Of a DNA stretch of 64,000 nucleotides, positions 8,259-20,187 are shown piece after piece. The position numbers were made by a program, and so were the translations under genes. How positions within the stretch are numbered: the stretch's first letter is position 1; each line of letters starts with the position of its first letter. Under the pieces are notes generated by a model. The model was given only the letters and a program-made list of their open reading frames with translations. It did not search any database and was not told the DNA's origin. The DNA lies in NCBI RefSeq assembly GCF_020381325.1, contig NZ_JAGSPI010000006.1:1-64000 (forward strand), written 5' to 3'. The stretch is from Providencia vermicola (GTDB lineage Bacteria; Pseudomonadota; Gammaproteobacteria; Enterobacterales; Enterobacteriaceae).

Positions 8259-10064
8259 ATGACAAAAAAACAGCCGCCATTAACATTGCTGCCAATATCA
8301 ACTGAGCAATTAGCGCGTTTACAAACTGCAGTCGACGATTTTTCATCCCATCAGCTTGCATGGCTGTCGGGGTATTTATGGGGAATGGTAAACCAAACGG
8401 CAGCCACGGATGTGTCTGTGAATGCCCCTGTTGCGGCTCAAGAAACCGTGACAATTATTTCTGCATCGCAAACGGGGAATGCCCGCCGTTTATCGGAACA
8501 GCTTAGAGAGCGTTTAGTCGGTGAAAAAATTAATGTCAACTTAGTGAACGCGGGCGACTATAAATTTAAGCAAATTAACCAAGAAAAAGTGTTGGTTATC
8601 GTGGCATCGACTCAAGGAGAAGGCGAACCGGCAGAAGAGGCGGTTGCGCTTTACAAGTACCTGTTCTCGAAAAAAGCCCCAAATTTATCCCAAACGCAAT
8701 ATGCCGTATTTGCACTGGGTGATTCATCTTATGAAAAATTTTGCCAAGCGGGCAAAGATTTTGATTCGCAACTTGCCTTGTTGGGTGCGAAATCATTATT
8801 TGAGCGTATTGATGCGGACGTTGAATACCAATCCATTGCCGATGAATGGGTCGAAAATTTAACCCGTATTTTAAAAGCGCGCGTACCTGCACAAAGCGAC
8901 AGCCAGCTGTTGTCTGCACAAACGGGTAGCGTGAATGAAATCCACACTTCACCGTTCAGTAAAACGGCGCCATTAACGGCATCGCTGCTCAGTAACCAGA
9001 AAATCACTAGCCGAGATTCACAAAAAGATGTACGGCACATTGAAATTGATTTAGGGGATTCTGGCCTGCGTTATCAACCAGGGGATGCGTTAGGTGTGTG
9101 GTTCGATAATGACCCTGCTTTAGTGGATGAGCTGGTGACACTGTTGTGGTTAAAAGGCGATGAAGAGGTCTTTATTGGGACTCAGCGCCATTCTTTGCGT
9201 GATGCACTGATTTACCAATTAGAGTTAACACAAAATACCCCTCTGATTGTGGAAAAATATGCACAGCTTTCTAAAGATGATGCACTGTTATCACTAATTA
9301 GTGATAAACCCGCTATTTTACATTACGCACAAAATACCCCGATTGTGGATATGGTTCGGCAAGCGGCGTCTCAGCCTAGTGCTCAAGAGTTTGTTGATTT
9401 ACTGCGTCCATTAACGCCTCGCTTATATTCCATTTCCTCCTCTCAATCTGAAGTCGAAGATGAAGTTCATGCCACTGTGGGTGTGGTACGCTATGACATT
9501 GATGGCCGCCCACGCACGGGTGGGGCGTCTGGCTTTTTAGCTGACAGACTCAATGAAGGTGATGAGCTGCGTATTTTCATTGAACACAATGATAATTTCC
9601 GTTTACCTGCGAATCCAGAAACCCCTGTCATTATGATCGGGCCAGGAACGGGGATTGCCCCATTCCGTGCTTTCTTACAACAACGAGATAACGACGGCGC
9701 AACGGGGAAAAACTGGTTATTTTTTGGTAACCCCCATTTTGTCGATGATTTTCTGTATCAAGTGGAATGGCAGCGCTATGTGAAAGAGGGCTTATTAACG
9801 CAAATTTCTTTAGCTTGGTCGCGCGATCAACAACAAAAAGTCTATGTACAGGACAAGTTGCGTGAACAAGGGGAAGCTGTGTGGCAATGGTTGCAAGAAG
9901 GCGCACATATTTACGTCTGTGGTGATGCAAACCGTATGGCGAAAGATGTTGAACAGGCTTTATTGGATATCATCGGTCAGTACGGCAACATGGACAGTGA
10001 GGCTGCCGATGAATTTTTAAGTGAGCTGCGCGTAATGCGCCGTTATCAGAGGGATGTTTATTAA
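8259..10064 (+). CDS. cysJ: Sulfite reductase (NADPH) flavoprotein alpha subunit
   Basis: A 601-residue diflavin reductase that carries electrons from NADPH through FAD and FMN to the CysI haemoprotein. The flavodoxin-like FMN domain spans about residues 65-205 ([28 protein letters not shown]). The FAD domain has [12 protein letters not shown], and the NADPH domain has [17 protein letters not shown] and ends with the aromatic C-terminus RDVY. Length and order match E. coli CysJ. The ATG follows ACAGGATA. The stop codon overlaps the cysI start by one base, so the subunits are probably translationally coupled. Confidence 0.97.
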   Translation: MTKKQPPLTLLPISTEQLARLQTAVDDFSSHQLAWLSGYLWGMVNQTAATDVSVNAPVAAQETVTIISASQTGNARRLSEQLRERLVGEKINVNLVNAGDYKFKQINQEKVLVIVASTQGEGEPAEEAVALYKYLFSKKAPNLSQTQYAVFALGDSSYEKFCQAGKDFDSQLALLGAKSLFERIDADVEYQSIADEWVENLTRILKARVPAQSDSQLLSAQTGSVNEIHTSPFSKTAPLTASLLSNQKITSRDSQKDVRHIEIDLGDSGLRYQPGDALGVWFDNDPALVDELVTLLWLKGDEEVFIGTQRHSLRDALIYQLELTQNTPLIVEKYAQLSKDDALLSLISDKPAILHYAQNTPIVDMVRQAASQPSAQEFVDLLRPLTPRLYSISSSQSEVEDEVHATVGVVRYDIDGRPRTGGASGFLADRLNEGDELRIFIEHNDNFRLPANPETPVIMIGPGTGIAPFRAFLQQRDNDGATGKNWLFFGNPHFVDDFLYQVEWQRYVKEGLLTQISLAWSRDQQQKVYVQDKLREQGEAVWQWLQEGAHIYVCGDANRMAKDVEQALLDIIGQYGNMDSEAADEFLSELRVMRRYQRDVY

Positions 10065-11797
10065 TGAGCAATGAACAGCAACAAAAACCCTTAATCGTCG
10101 AAGGCAAGTTAGCCGATAGCGAACGTATGAAGCAAGACAGCAACTATTTGCGCGGTACCATTAAGGAAGACTTGAAAAATGGCTTAACGGGCGGCTTTGA
10201 TGGGGACAATTTTTTATTGATCCGCTTTCATGGCATGTACCAGCAGGACGATCGTGATATTCGCGCTGAGCGAGCTGAGCAAAAATTAGAGCCTCGCCAC
10301 GCAATGATGTTGCGCTGTCGCTTACCTGGGGGAATTATCACGCCCAAACAATGGCTTGATATTGATAAATTTGCCTCAGAACACACATTATATGGCAGTG
10401 TGCGCATTACAAATCGTCAGACGTTTCAGTTTCATGGCATCCTTAAAGGGGATGTAAAACCTGCCCACCAAATGTTAAGCCATGTTGGCTTGGATGCGTT
10501 GGCTACAGCAAACGATGTTAACCGTAATGTGTTATGTACATCTAACCCTGTGCAATCAGAATTACATCAGCAAGCATATGAATGGGCAAAGAAAATTTCT
10601 GAGCATCTGCTGCCTCGCACCAGTGCTTACGCCGAAATTTGGCTAGATAAAGAAAAAGTGGTGACCACGGATGAAGAGCCGATTTTAGGGCAAACTTACC
10701 TACCACGAAAATTTAAAACCTCAGTCGTCATTCCGCCATTGAACGATGTGGATTTACACGCTAATGACATGAATTTTGTGGCGATTGCTGAAGATGGTGA
10801 GTTGATTGGTTTTAATGTGTTAGTGGGCGGTGGGTTAGCAATGACTCACGGGGATACCGCAACATTTCCACGTTTAGCCAGTGAATTTGGTTTTATTCCA
10901 TTAGATAAAACATTGGCCGTTGCGGAAGCGATTGTCACCACACAGCGTGACTGGGGCAACCGTACTGAGCGTAAAAATGCCAAAACGAAATACACCTTAG
11001 AACGCGTGGGCGTTGACACTTTTAAAGCTGAGGTTGAAAAGCGTGCTGGCGTGAATTTTGAGCCGATCCGCCATTATGAATTTACCGAACGCGGTGACAA
11101 AATTGGCTGGCTTAAAGGGATAGATGATCGTTGGCACTTAACATTATTCATTGAAAATGGTCGATTAATTGATTTAGCAGATAGGCCCTTGAAGACGGGC
11201 GTTGCAGAAATAGCACGTATCCACCAAGGGGATTTTCGCTTAACAGCTAACCAAAATCTCATCGTAGCGGGAGTGCCCGAAAGTGAAAAAGCGACCATTG
11301 AAGCCATTGCGAGAGCCCATGGGTTAATGAGCGATGCCATTACACCGCAGCGTGAAAATTCCATGGCCTGTGTTTCCTTTCCTACATGCCCTCTGGCGAT
11401 GGCCGAAGCCGAACGCTTCTTGCCTGAGTTTACGACCCGTGTTGAAAACATTATGGCGGCACACCATGTGGCAGACGAGCATATCGTTTTGCGTATTACA
11501 GGTTGCCCAAATGGGTGTGGAAGAGCGATGTTGGCGGAAGTCGGGTTAGTAGGGAAAGCACTAGATAGGTATAACTTACACCTTGGTGGCAACCGCATTG
11601 GGACTCGGATTCCTCGTATGTATCGCGAAAATATTAGCAGTGCAGAAATTTTATCCATCCTTGATAATCTTATTGGCGATTGGGCGAAAAACCGTTTAGC
11701 ACAAGAGGGGTTTGGTGATTTTCTGATCCGTACTGAGGTTGTGAAGCCTGTGTTAAATTCTGCCGTGGATTTCTATGAGGTTAAGGAGGCGGTATGA
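10064..11797 (+). CDS. cysI: Sulfite reductase (NADPH) haemoprotein beta subunit
   Basis: A 577-residue sirohaem and [4Fe-4S] protein that reduces sulfite to sulfide with six electrons supplied by CysJ. The cluster/sirohaem cysteines are in [11 protein letters not shown] and [11 protein letters not shown] (roughly residues 436-486). The N-terminal half contains the [14 protein letters not shown]-like and [12 protein letters not shown] segments of the ferrite reductase repeat. The start overlaps the cysJ stop, and its stop overlaps cysH (ATGA). Sirohaem is made by CysG, encoded just downstream. Confidence 0.97.
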   Translation: MSNEQQQKPLIVEGKLADSERMKQDSNYLRGTIKEDLKNGLTGGFDGDNFLLIRFHGMYQQDDRDIRAERAEQKLEPRHAMMLRCRLPGGIITPKQWLDIDKFASEHTLYGSVRITNRQTFQFHGILKGDVKPAHQMLSHVGLDALATANDVNRNVLCTSNPVQSELHQQAYEWAKKISEHLLPRTSAYAEIWLDKEKVVTTDEEPILGQTYLPRKFKTSVVIPPLNDVDLHANDMNFVAIAEDGELIGFNVLVGGGLAMTHGDTATFPRLASEFGFIPLDKTLAVAEAIVTTQRDWGNRTERKNAKTKYTLERVGVDTFKAEVEKRAGVNFEPIRHYEFTERGDKIGWLKGIDDRWHLTLFIENGRLIDLADRPLKTGVAEIARIHQGDFRLTANQNLIVAGVPESEKATIEAIARAHGLMSDAITPQRENSMACVSFPTCPLAMAEAERFLPEFTTRVENIMAAHHVADEHIVLRITGCPNGCGRAMLAEVGLVGKALDRYNLHLGGNRIGTRIPRMYRENISSAEILSILDNLIGDWAKNRLAQEGFGDFLIRTEVVKPVLNSAVDFYEVKEAV

Positions 11798-12528
11798 GCC
11801 GACTTCAGCTTGCAGACGTTATTGGGTTAGATAAAACGCAGCAAACGGCGTATTTGTCTGAGTTTAATACTCAATTGGAAAATAAGACTGCGCAGCAGCG
11901 CATTGAATGGGCAGTTGAAAATTTACCCATACAATTTGTGTTGTCATCCAGTTTTGGTATTCAAGCGGCACTCACCTTACATATGGTGACGCAAGTATTA
12001 CCTGACATCCCTGTGATATTGACGGATACAGGTTATCTTTTTCCTGAAACCTATCAATTTATTGAGCAATTAACGCAGAGATTACACCTGAATTTGCAGG
12101 TTTATCGCGCGAAACAAACACCCGCTTGGCAAGAAGCAATTTATGGGCAGCTTTGGACGCAAGGTATTGAAGGGATAGAACATTATAACCAACTGAACAA
12201 AGTGGAGCCCATGGAAAGAGCTTTACATGAACTACAGGCGCAGAGCTGGTTTTCAGGGTTAAGGCGAGAGCAATCTGCAAGCCGTGCAAATTTATCTGTA
12301 CTTGGCATAGGCAAAGGGATTTTTAAAATTCTGCCCGTGATTGATTGGAATAATAAGCAAGTCTATGAATACCTAACAAAGCATAACTTGCCTTACCATC
12401 CGTTGTGGGAGCAGGGATATTTATCTGTTGGGGATACTCATACAACTCGCAAATGGGAAGCGGGCATGAATGAGGAAGATACGCGTTTCTTTGGCCTGAA
12501 GCGGGAGTGTGGGCTTCATGAAGGTTAA
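11794..12528 (+). CDS. cysH: Phosphoadenosine phosphosulfate (PAPS) reductase
   Basis: A 244-residue cytosolic enzyme that reduces PAPS to sulfite and PAP with thioredoxin. It has the PP-loop-like [10 protein letters not shown] motif near residues 50-60 and the C-terminal KRECGLHEG with the single catalytic Cys, the standard end of the enterobacterial enzyme. It lacks the extra cysteines of the iron-sulfur APS reductases, so it should use PAPS. It overlaps cysI by four bases and ends the cysJIH operon. Confidence 0.97.
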   Translation: MSRLQLADVIGLDKTQQTAYLSEFNTQLENKTAQQRIEWAVENLPIQFVLSSSFGIQAALTLHMVTQVLPDIPVILTDTGYLFPETYQFIEQLTQRLHLNLQVYRAKQTPAWQEAIYGQLWTQGIEGIEHYNQLNKVEPMERALHELQAQSWFSGLRREQSASRANLSVLGIGKGIFKILPVIDWNNKQVYEYLTKHNLPYHPLWEQGYLSVGDTHTTRKWEAGMNEEDTRFFGLKRECGLHEG

Positions 12529-12535
12529 TATTTAT

Positions 12536-12651
12536 TATAGTTCAAGATGTCGCATTGTTGGCTACGTGCATTCGCGCTAGTCACATACTTATGTATGCTC
12601 CTAGCGACTCATTTACTTGCCGCCTAGCGACAACATGAATTATTTAGAGTA
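12536..12651. repeat. Imperfect palindromic intergenic repeat
   Basis: The two ends of this 116-base element are near-inverted copies: AGTTCAAGATGTCGC on the left against GCGACAACATGAATTAT on the right. The centre is a small palindrome around ACATACTTATGTATG, and GCTAGTCAC / CCTAGCGACTC add a middle arm. This design is like the long palindromic repeats (ERIC/YPAL style) scattered between genes in enterobacteria. It begins a few bases after the cysH stop, so it would be transcribed at the end of the cysJIH message and could fold into a long hairpin. Family assignment is by resemblance only. Confidence 0.6.
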
Positions 12652-12978
12652 TGGGTTATTCGTAATTCAAACTATGGTTTGAGTTTAAATTTTAAATAGT
12701 TACAGATTTTATTAAATATTTGTTTAATTACAAAGGGATATTTTTATCTAAAAAATAGATATCCCTTAATTTTTATAGATTTACTTTAAAAATAAAATTT
12801 AAGTTAAGTTTTGTCTGTTTGGTGTTTTTAGTCTCTATTTGTTGCTAATTAATAAGTATTTGGCTTATTCCTTTCGGTTACAAGTCATATTTTTTTAGCA
12901 TTTCAAACCTTCACTTTTACGCCATATAGTCAATTTTATGTTTCATATAATTTGTTTGTATAACGATGGGTGAGCAAG
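12652..12978. other. AT-rich intergenic region before cysG
   Basis: Very AT-rich, no credible gene. It separates cysJIH from cysG-cysDNC and probably carries the promoter of the second operon. A hairpin-like pair AAGGGATATTT / AGATATCCCTT is visible around 12735-12768. Confidence 0.45.
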
Positions 12979-14391
12979 ATGGATTATTTACCGTTATTTG
13001 TCGATGTACGTACGCGCAAAGTGGTGCTAATTGGCGGCGGTGTAGTGGCTGCGCGCAAAGCCGAATTACTCATCAAGGCACAGGCTAAGCTTGTGGTGAT
13101 CTCCCCATCGCTATGTCCTCAATTGCAAACGCAACATCAGCAAGGCCACTTTGAGTGGTTGGCTCAAGAGTACCGTTCTTCGCTGTTGGATGATGCTTTT
13201 TTGGTGATTGCAGCAACGGATGATGCTCTACTCAATGAAACCGTGTTTTACGATGCCAATGAGCGGAAAATATTTGTCAATGTGGTTGATGATCAGCCGC
13301 TGTGTTCGTTTATCGTGCCTTCGATTATTGACCGTTCGCCTGTGATTGTGGCGATATCTTCTGGTGGAACCGCCCCTGTATTAGCGCGTTTACTGAGAGA
13401 AAAATTGGAAACCATGCTGCCATTATCGTTAGGTAAGATGGCTGAAATCGCAGGGCGTTGGCGCGGTAAAGTCAAAGAGACGTTGAGTAATATGCGAGAA
13501 AGAAAGCGTTTCTGGGAAAAAAGTTTTAGTGGGCGCTTTGCCTCTTTAGTGGAAAAAGGGCAGTTAAGCGAAGCAGAACAACAGCTTGAACGCCAGCTTT
13601 ATGAGCAAGATAACCGTGGAGAATTGGTTTTAGTCGGTGCAGGCCCTGGTGATGCAGGGTTGCTGACATTAAAAGGGCTGAGAGTATTACAAAGCGCGGA
13701 AGTGGTTTTATACGACCATTTGGTGAGCGAGGAGATCCTCGAATTGGTACGCCGTGATGCTGACAAAATTTGTGTGGGTAAACGGGCGGGAAATCATAGT
13801 GTTTCCCAAGAAGAAACCAATGCAATGATCGTGAAATTTGCTCAGCAAGGTAAAAAAGTGGTGCGATTAAAAGGCGGCGATCCGTTTGTTTTCGGCCGAG
13901 GTGGTGAGGAATTACAAGTTGCCGCAAAAGCAGGGATCCCTTTCCAAGTGGTGCCTGGTGTAACCGCTGCAATCGGCGCGACAGCCTATGCGGGTATTCC
14001 GCTCACTCACCGAGAACACTCGCAAAGTATCACGTTTATTACTGGACATTGCCGTGAAAATGGCGCGGATCTGGATTGGCAGGCATTGGCTCGCGGTCAG
14101 CAAACATTAGCGATTTATATGGGCACCGTAAAGGCGGCTCATATCAGTGAGCAATTGATTAAATTTGGTCGCGCGAGTGACACCCCTGTCGCCGTTGTGG
14201 GGTGTGGGACACGACGAGACCAAACAGTGGTAACAGGCCAATTGCATGACCTACAGGCTCTTGCCCAAAAAGCACCCGCACCTGCATTGATTGTGATTGG
14301 CGAGGTTACAGCATTACACAACGAGCTCGCATGGTTTGGTTCGCAAACAGAAGATATCCGCTGGCGCAGCGCTGTGCTGGAACTGGCTTAA
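12979..14391 (+). CDS. cysG: Sirohaem synthase CysG (trifunctional)
   Basis: About 470 residues joining two enzymes. The N-terminal half (about 1-200) is the precorrin-2 dehydrogenase/sirohydrochlorin ferrochelatase, with the NAD motif GGGVVAARK and [23 protein letters not shown]. The C-terminal half is the uroporphyrinogen-III C-methyltransferase, with [31 protein letters not shown] and VVPGVTAA. It makes the sirohaem of CysI. The ATG at 12979 is chosen because the protein then begins MDYLPLF like E. coli MDHLPIF; a GTG nine bases earlier is inside the ribosome binding site. In E. coli cysG lies in the nir operon, but here it is inside the cys cluster just before cysD. Confidence 0.95.
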   Translation: MDYLPLFVDVRTRKVVLIGGGVVAARKAELLIKAQAKLVVISPSLCPQLQTQHQQGHFEWLAQEYRSSLLDDAFLVIAATDDALLNETVFYDANERKIFVNVVDDQPLCSFIVPSIIDRSPVIVAISSGGTAPVLARLLREKLETMLPLSLGKMAEIAGRWRGKVKETLSNMRERKRFWEKSFSGRFASLVEKGQLSEAEQQLERQLYEQDNRGELVLVGAGPGDAGLLTLKGLRVLQSAEVVLYDHLVSEEILELVRRDADKICVGKRAGNHSVSQEETNAMIVKFAQQGKKVVRLKGGDPFVFGRGGEELQVAAKAGIPFQVVPGVTAAIGATAYAGIPLTHREHSQSITFITGHCRENGADLDWQALARGQQTLAIYMGTVKAAHISEQLIKFGRASDTPVAVVGCGTRRDQTVVTGQLHDLQALAQKAPAPALIVIGEVTALHNELAWFGSQTEDIRWRSAVLELA

Positions 14392-14405
14392 TGATGGAGA
14401 TTGCC

Positions 14406-15314
14406 GTGAACGAGAAAAAATTGACCCACTTACAGCAGTTAGAGGCAGAAAGTATTCATATTATTCGTGAAGTTGCCGCTGAATTCGCAAATCCTGTGAT
14501 GCTGTATTCCATCGGTAAAGACTCTTCTGTGATGTTGCATTTAGCGCGCAAAGCTTTCTATCCTGGGAAATTACCGTTTCCATTGTTACATGTGGATACG
14601 GGGTGGAAATTCCGCGAAATGTATGAGTTTCGTGATGCTACAGCACAAAAATACGGTTTTGAATTATTGATTCACCGTAACCCTGAAGGGGAAAAGTTGG
14701 GGATTAACCCCTTTGTACATGGCAGTGCAAAGCACACGGATATCATGAAAACAGAAGGCTTGAAACAAGCGCTTGATAAATACGGTTTTGATGCGGCTTT
14801 TGGTGGCGCGCGGCGCGACGAAGAAAAATCCCGAGCAAAAGAGCGGATCTACTCATTTAGAGACCGATCTCATCGTTGGGATCCAAAAAATCAGCGTCCT
14901 GAACTTTGGCACAATTATAACGGTCAGATCAACAAGGGGGAAAGTATTCGCGTATTCCCACTTTCGAATTGGACAGAGTTGGATATTTGGCAGTATATCT
15001 ACTTAGAAAATATCGATATTGTTCCGCTGTATTTTGCGAAAGAGCGCCCTGTGATCCAGAGAGATGGTACTTTGCTAATGGTGGATGATGACCGAATTGA
15101 TTTAAAAGTCGGAGAGGTGATAAGTCAACAGCAAGTGCGTTTTCGAACATTAGGTTGCTGGCCACTAACTGGCGCGGTTGAGTCCCAAGCACAAACATTG
15201 CCTGAAATCATTGAAGAAATGTTGATTTCGACCACCAGCGAGCGACAAGGGCGGTTGATTGATAGTGACCAGTCTGCATCCATGGAGCTTAAAAAGCGCC
15301 AAGGTTACTTTTAA
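14406..15314 (+). CDS. cysD: Sulfate adenylyltransferase small subunit
   Basis: A 302-residue PP-loop ATPase that joins sulfate and ATP to adenosine phosphosulfate with the CysN GTPase. Signature segments are [20 protein letters not shown] and [18 protein letters not shown], and it ends with the usual ELKKRQGYF. The GTG at 14406 is preferred: TGGAG lies six bases before it, and it gives the same N-terminal length as E. coli CysD and exactly 302 residues. An upstream ATG pair at 14391/14394, overlapping the cysG stop, is the alternative. Confidence 0.95.
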   Translation: MNEKKLTHLQQLEAESIHIIREVAAEFANPVMLYSIGKDSSVMLHLARKAFYPGKLPFPLLHVDTGWKFREMYEFRDATAQKYGFELLIHRNPEGEKLGINPFVHGSAKHTDIMKTEGLKQALDKYGFDAAFGGARRDEEKSRAKERIYSFRDRSHRWDPKNQRPELWHNYNGQINKGESIRVFPLSNWTELDIWQYIYLENIDIVPLYFAKERPVIQRDGTLLMVDDDRIDLKVGEVISQQQVRFRTLGCWPLTGAVESQAQTLPEIIEEMLISTTSERQGRLIDSDQSASMELKKRQGYF

Positions 15315-15336
15315 TTCGCAAGATAAGGAGCAAATT

Positions 15337-16779
15337 ATGGCACAAGCCGTTTATAACGAATCAATCGCGCTGCAAATTGAGCAGCAAGGTGGCGTGGAAC
15401 CTTACTTACTTGCGCAACAGCAAAAAGGGCTTTTGCGTTTTTTAACCTGTGGCAATGTGGATGATGGGAAAAGTACATTAATTGGTCGTTTATTGCATGA
15501 TACTCGCCAAATTTACCAAGATCAGCTCACAACGCTGCAAAGTGATAGTAAGCGAATGGGGACTCAAGGGGAAAAGCTTGATCTCGCACTGTTGGTGGAT
15601 GGCCTTGCGGCAGAACGTGAGCAAGGGATCACTATTGATGTGGCATATCGCTATTTTTCGACGGAAAAACGCAAATTTATCATCGCAGATACCCCAGGGC
15701 ATGAGCAATATACCCGTAATATGGCGACAGGTGCATCAACTTGCTCACTCTCTATTTTGTTGATCGATGCTCGAAAAGGCGTGCAAGAGCAAACTCGCCG
15801 CCACAGTTTTATTAGTACATTGCTGGGGATCCGACATTTAATTGTTGCGGTGAATAAGATGGATCTGGTGGAGTACAGTGAAGCTGTATTCGACAAAATT
15901 AAGCAGGATTACCAACAGTTTGCCACTGAACTACCCGTCGAGCTGAATGTTTGGTTTGTACCGATTTCAGCTCTTGATGGTGACAATATCGTTAATCCGA
16001 GTGAGCAACTACCTTGGTACCAAGGGGAAACGTTATTGTCTATTTTAGAAAATGTGCAAGTTGAGCAAAAAGCCTCTGAGCAAGCGCTGCGTTTCCCTGT
16101 GCAATATGTGAATAGACCTAATTTAGATTTTCGCGGTTACAGCGGCACACTGTCGTCAGGCATTGTTCAAGTTGGGCAAGCAATTAAGGTGCTACCATCG
16201 GGGGCAACAGCCAAAATTAAGGAAATAGTGACATTTTCGGGCTTACAGGATTTCGCTGTACCTGGTGAAGCCATCACGTTGGTGTTGGATGATGAAATCG
16301 ACATTAGCCGCGGCGATTTGATTGTCGCAGAAAACGAAAACTTGCAAACCACGCAACATGCGCTGATTGATGTGGTGTGGATGGCGGAACAACCTCTTGT
16401 TCAAGGCCAGCAATTAGATATTAAAATTGCAGGAAAACGCAGCCGCGGGAAAGTCGAAAATATTCAATATCAAGTGGATGTGAATAACCTGACACAAAAA
16501 GTGGCAACGGAATTACCGTTAAATGGCATTGGTTTAGTGGAGTTTTCATTTGATGAGCCATTATTATTGGAAAACTACCAACGCAATGCGGACACAGGCG
16601 GCATGATTTTTATCGACAGGCTGACGAATGTGACTGTGGGGGCTGGACTCGTGCGAGAAGCACAGGAGCCAATTTTTGAGTCAACGGGGGAGTTTAGTGA
16701 GTTTGAAATTGAGCTTAACAAGCTGATCCGTCGGCATTTTCCTCATTGGGGAGCCCGGGACGTACTGGGTGGAAAATAA
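15337..16779 (+). CDS. cysN: Sulfate adenylyltransferase GTPase subunit
   Basis: A 480-residue translation-factor-like GTPase that drives APS formation by CysD. It has the P-loop GNVDDGKST, the DTPGHEQY switch II and NKMDL base-recognition motifs, followed by elongation-factor-type beta-barrel domains. The ATG at 15337 has AAGGAG six bases before it. A longer in-frame reading from 15259 would run through the end of cysD and is rejected. It follows cysD by 22 bases and is followed after 4 bases by cysC. Confidence 0.96.
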   Translation: MAQAVYNESIALQIEQQGGVEPYLLAQQQKGLLRFLTCGNVDDGKSTLIGRLLHDTRQIYQDQLTTLQSDSKRMGTQGEKLDLALLVDGLAAEREQGITIDVAYRYFSTEKRKFIIADTPGHEQYTRNMATGASTCSLSILLIDARKGVQEQTRRHSFISTLLGIRHLIVAVNKMDLVEYSEAVFDKIKQDYQQFATELPVELNVWFVPISALDGDNIVNPSEQLPWYQGETLLSILENVQVEQKASEQALRFPVQYVNRPNLDFRGYSGTLSSGIVQVGQAIKVLPSGATAKIKEIVTFSGLQDFAVPGEAITLVLDDEIDISRGDLIVAENENLQTTQHALIDVVWMAEQPLVQGQQLDIKIAGKRSRGKVENIQYQVDVNNLTQKVATELPLNGIGLVEFSFDEPLLLENYQRNADTGGMIFIDRLTNVTVGAGLVREAQEPIFESTGEFSEFEIELNKLIRRHFPHWGARDVLGGK

Positions 16780-16783
16780 ACCA

Positions 16784-17392
16784 ATGACTCAAGATAACAA
16801 TATTGTGTGGCATCAACATGTAGTGACTCGCCCTTTGCGGGAAAGTAATAATGGTCATAAAGGGGCCGTCTTGTGGTTTACTGGGCTCTCTGGGTCAGGT
16901 AAATCAACACTCGCGGGCGCCATTGAACACCAGTTGGCCTCGATTGGCGTTAAAACCTATTTATTGGATGGCGATAATATTCGCCATGGGTTATGTCGTG
17001 ACCTTGGTTTTAGTGAGGCTGATAGGCAAGAAAATATTCGGCGAGTGGGTGAGGTTGCTAAATTGATGGTAGATGCTGGGTTAGTGGTGGCAACGGCATT
17101 TATTTCGCCTTTTCAATCAGATCGGCAAAGTGTTCGTGAATTATTCGAACCAAACCAATTTTTTGAGTTATACGTTGATACGCCAGTGGAAGTGTGTGAA
17201 CAACGTGACCCGAAAGGGTTATATCAACAAGCACGAGAAGGGAAAATCAAACAGTTTACAGGGATTGACTCACCTTATGAAATCCCCTTAAGCCCTGAAT
17301 TACGGCTTGATGGGCAACAACCTCTCTCCGATTCTCTTTCTCATATTGTTGCGCTATTACTGCGCAATAATATCATTCAAATGGATTATTAA
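16784..17392 (+). CDS. cysC: Adenylylsulfate kinase
   Basis: A 202-residue kinase that phosphorylates APS at the 3' position to give PAPS, the substrate of CysH. The P-loop is GLSGSGKST, followed by [11 protein letters not shown] and FISPFQSDR, the APS-binding segments. It is the last gene of the cysG-cysDNC unit. The ATG at 16784 is taken; a GTG start at 16769 inside cysN is possible but adds five residues not expected from the family. With this gene the window encodes the full path from sulfate to sulfide. Confidence 0.95.
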   Translation: MTQDNNIVWHQHVVTRPLRESNNGHKGAVLWFTGLSGSGKSTLAGAIEHQLASIGVKTYLLDGDNIRHGLCRDLGFSEADRQENIRRVGEVAKLMVDAGLVVATAFISPFQSDRQSVRELFEPNQFFELYVDTPVEVCEQRDPKGLYQQAREGKIKQFTGIDSPYEIPLSPELRLDGQQPLSDSLSHIVALLLRNNIIQMDY

Positions 17393-17562
17393 TGCCACTT
17401 AGCTATTATCTTAAATCACAGATCGTGATCTTTAGTGATAAAATAAGGTGATAGTTAAGGGGTACAAATCCGATTTATTCTGACTTTTTAATATAATTTT
17501 TTGTCACAGTAGCGCGATTCGCTGAGTTATGGGATGATTAGCACATCATTTCAGGGGGCAAG

Positions 17563-17859
17563 ATGGGTAAATTAACGCTACTATTAATCGCGATATTAGC
17601 ATGGTTGCAGTATTCCTTATGGTTAGGCAAGAATGGCATACATGATTATGTTCAAGTCAAAGACGATGTTGCCGCACAGGAAATTGTTAACTCGCGCTTG
17701 AAAATGCGTAATGAACAGTTATTTGCTGAAATTAATGACCTCAATGATGGTCAAGATGCAATTGAAGAACGTGCGCGTAGCGAGCTTGGTATGATTAAAC
17801 CAGGTGAGTCTTTCTATCGCATGGTAAAAGAAAGCAGCAACCAGAAATCTGCTCAATAA
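17563..17859 (+). CDS. ftsB: Cell division protein FtsB
   Basis: A 98-residue bitopic membrane protein. One N-terminal transmembrane segment ([19 protein letters not shown]) is followed by a heptad-rich periplasmic coiled coil and the conserved [15 protein letters not shown] stretch. It forms the FtsQLB divisome complex. A strong CAGGGGG precedes the ATG. Its place immediately before ispD-ispF is the standard enterobacterial order. Confidence 0.95.
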   Translation: MGKLTLLLIAILAWLQYSLWLGKNGIHDYVQVKDDVAAQEIVNSRLKMRNEQLFAEINDLNDGQDAIEERARSELGMIKPGESFYRMVKESSNQKSAQ

Positions 17860-17918
17860 TATGAATCCTAAAACAATGAGCCCATTTGCCTGATAATTTC
17901 TGATGTAAGAACCAAATA

Positions 17919-18641
17919 ATGACAAATCCAAGTGTTGCCCCACAAATTGTTGCACTGATCCCTGCAGCAGGTATTGGCAGTCGTATGAATGCTGATTGCC
18001 CTAAGCAGTATTTACCCGTCGCGGGCAAAACGATTATCGAACATACTATTGATGCATTGTTAGCGAATAGCACCGTCAATACGGTGGTAATCGCTCTTAG
18101 CGCCGATGATGATTATTTCCGGCAGCTTGATATTGCGAAAGACCCTAGGGTGACGGTAGTCACGGGTGGAAAAGAGCGTGCGGATTCTGTTTTGTCAGGG
18201 CTTAATTACCTGGCCTCTTTACCCGATTATTGTGATTGTTGGGTACTGGTGCATGATGCGGCAAGGCCTTGTCTCCACCAACAAGATCTCAACAATATTA
18301 TTCAATTAGCAACAGAGCAAGGTTGCTGTGGTGGTATTCTTGCCGCCCCTGTGCGTGACACAATGAAACGTAGTGTAAAAACCACAGCATTCATTGACCA
18401 TACGGTTGAACGTGAGGCGCTATGGCACGCATTGACCCCTCAATTTTTTCCGTTGGAACTCTTACGGAACTGTCTAAGTAAAGCCTTGAAAGAGAACGCC
18501 GTGATCACCGATGAAGCCTCAGCACTCGAGTATTGTGGCTATCAACCTGTTCTCGTGGCAGGCCGAGCGGATAACTTAAAAGTGACGCAGCCTGAAGACC
18601 TCGCGCTGGCGGAGTTTTATCTTTCAAGAATGAATAACTAA
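17919..18641 (+). CDS. ispD: 2-C-methyl-D-erythritol 4-phosphate cytidylyltransferase
   Basis: A 240-residue enzyme of the MEP isoprenoid pathway that joins CTP to methylerythritol phosphate. Motifs include the nucleotide-binding [20 protein letters not shown] at the N-terminus, LVHDAARPC and the C-terminal [12 protein letters not shown]. It follows ftsB by about 60 bases and precedes ispF by 9 bases, so the two MEP genes are probably co-transcribed. Confidence 0.96.
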   Translation: MTNPSVAPQIVALIPAAGIGSRMNADCPKQYLPVAGKTIIEHTIDALLANSTVNTVVIALSADDDYFRQLDIAKDPRVTVVTGGKERADSVLSGLNYLASLPDYCDCWVLVHDAARPCLHQQDLNNIIQLATEQGCCGGILAAPVRDTMKRSVKTTAFIDHTVEREALWHALTPQFFPLELLRNCLSKALKENAVITDEASALEYCGYQPVLVAGRADNLKVTQPEDLALAEFYLSRMNN

Positions 18642-18650
18642 GGAAAAATA

Positions 18651-19163
18651 ATGAGAATCGGACACGGTTTTGACGTACACAAATTTGGTGGCGAAGGCCC
18701 TATCGTAATTGGCGGCGTGCGTATTCCCTACGAGCAAGGTTTGCTGGCTCATTCAGATGGTGATGTGGTGTTACATGCGTTAACGGACGCTATTTTAGGC
18801 GCTGCGGCACTGGGGGATATTGGAAAATTATTCCCTGATACTGACCCCGCATTTAAAGGGGCGGACAGCCGTGTTTTATTAAGAGAAGCCTTTTGCCACG
18901 TGCGTTCTAAAGGCTATCGTATTGGTAATATCGATATCACCATTATGGCGCAAGCCCCGAAAATGCTGCCTCATATTCCGCAAATGCGTGTGAATATTGC
19001 TGAAGACTTAGAATGTCATATGGATGATGTGAATGCAAAAGCGACAACAACAGAGCAATTAGGTTTTGTGGGTCGTAAAGAAGGCATCGCGTGTGCCGCC
19101 GTTGTCCTTTTAGTGAAAGATAATAGTAATGAAAGCAATGAATGTTCAGTACCTGCATGGTAA
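18651..19163 (+). CDS. ispF: 2-C-methyl-D-erythritol 2,4-cyclodiphosphate synthase
   Basis: A 170-residue trimeric zinc enzyme of the MEP pathway. The metal ligands are in [11 protein letters not shown] (Asp8, His10) and the conserved [20 protein letters not shown] block follows. TTEQLGF marks the CDP-binding end. AAGGAAA precedes the ATG. The protein is about ten residues longer than E. coli IspF because its reading frame extends into truD, an overlap of 35 bases. Confidence 0.96.
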   Translation: MRIGHGFDVHKFGGEGPIVIGGVRIPYEQGLLAHSDGDVVLHALTDAILGAAALGDIGKLFPDTDPAFKGADSRVLLREAFCHVRSKGYRIGNIDITIMAQAPKMLPHIPQMRVNIAEDLECHMDDVNAKATTTEQLGFVGRKEGIACAAVVLLVKDNSNESNECSVPAW

Positions 19164-20187
19164 ACCTCTATCTTCAGGGACATTAAAAAGTATTCCTGAA
19201 GATTTTATTGTTAAAGAAGATCTAGGCTTCGAGTTAGATGGCGAAGGCGAGCACGTGATGGTGCGCGTAGAAAAAACAGGCTGTAATACGCTGTTTGTGG
19301 CAGAGCAACTTGCCAAATTTGCCAAAATTTCAGCCCGTGTTGTTAGCTATGCAGGCTTAAAAGATAGACATGCGGTGACCGAACAGTGGTTTTGCTTGCA
19401 AATGCCAGGCAAAGACACACCTGATTTCTCAGCGTGGCAATTAGAGGGGTGCCGCGTGCTTGCTGTGACGCGACAAAAGCGTAAATTACGTATTGGTTCC
19501 CTGAAGGGAAATCAATTTGAAATCACATTGCGTGATATTTCAAATGCCGATGATGTTGAGCAGCGTATGCAAAAAATCGCCACTTCGGGTGTGCCAAATT
19601 ACTTTGGTGAGCAGCGTTTTGGGCGTGATGGGCAAAATTTAACACAAGCTTTGCGCTGGGCTAACCAAGAAATTCAAGTTCGCGAACGCAATAAACGCAG
19701 TTTTTATTTGTCTGCGGCACGCAGTGCGATGTTTAATCATGTGGCGAGCGAGCGAATTGCCCAAGGAACCCAGCAGCAAGTGCTGTTGGGTGATGCACTG
19801 CAATTAACAGGGCGTGGTAGTTGGTTTGTGGCAACGCAAGAAGAACTTCCATCATTGCAAAGCCGTTTGCTATCATCAGAGTTGAGTGTCACCGCACCTT
19901 TACCTGGAGATGGTGAGTTAGGCACACAAGATGACGCACTGGCATTCGAAACGGCATGTTTAACTGAATATCAAGCCTTTATCCCACTGATGCAACGCGA
20001 ACGTGTTTCGCCAGTTAGGCGTGCGGTTATTGCTAAACCGCAAAATTTTTCATGGCAATGGTTGGATGATTCGACAGTAAAACTGGTGTTCTTCTTGAAC
20101 TCAGGTTGTTTTGCTACTAGCGTGGTACGAGAAATTATTAATCAAAATGGGCAGGATAATGTCGATGCTAAAGATTTTATTGAGTAA
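19129..20187 (+). CDS. truD: tRNA pseudouridine(13) synthase TruD
   Basis: A 352-residue enzyme that isomerises U13 in tRNA-Glu. The catalytic Asp is in [29 protein letters not shown] and ATSVVREI are further family signatures. The ATG at 19129 overlaps ispF by 35 bases and keeps the usual distance to the YLHGKP motif; the internal ATG at 19138 is an alternative. The C-terminal frame overlaps the start of surE by 23 bases. The tight overlaps on both sides argue for one transcript from ispD to pcm. Confidence 0.95.
   Translation: MKAMNVQYLHGKPLSSGTLKSIPEDFIVKEDLGFELDGEGEHVMVRVEKTGCNTLFVAEQLAKFAKISARVVSYAGLKDRHAVTEQWFCLQMPGKDTPDFSAWQLEGCRVLAVTRQKRKLRIGSLKGNQFEITLRDISNADDVEQRMQKIATSGVPNYFGEQRFGRDGQNLTQALRWANQEIQVRERNKRSFYLSAARSAMFNHVASERIAQGTQQQVLLGDALQLTGRGSWFVATQEELPSLQSRLLSSELSVTAPLPGDGELGTQDDALAFETACLTEYQAFIPLMQRERVSPVRRAVIAKPQNFSWQWLDDSTVKLVFFLNSGCFATSVVREIINQNGQDNVDAKDFIE

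Noticed and set aside
11074-11658. 194-codon minus-strand open frame inside cysI
   Set aside because: Shadow of the cysI coding frame, which has all expected motifs; no ribosome binding site or family signature.
14331-14405. Extended N-terminus for CysD
   Set aside because: These codons lie inside the end of cysG; the GTG at 14406 with TGGAG gives the standard 302-residue protein.
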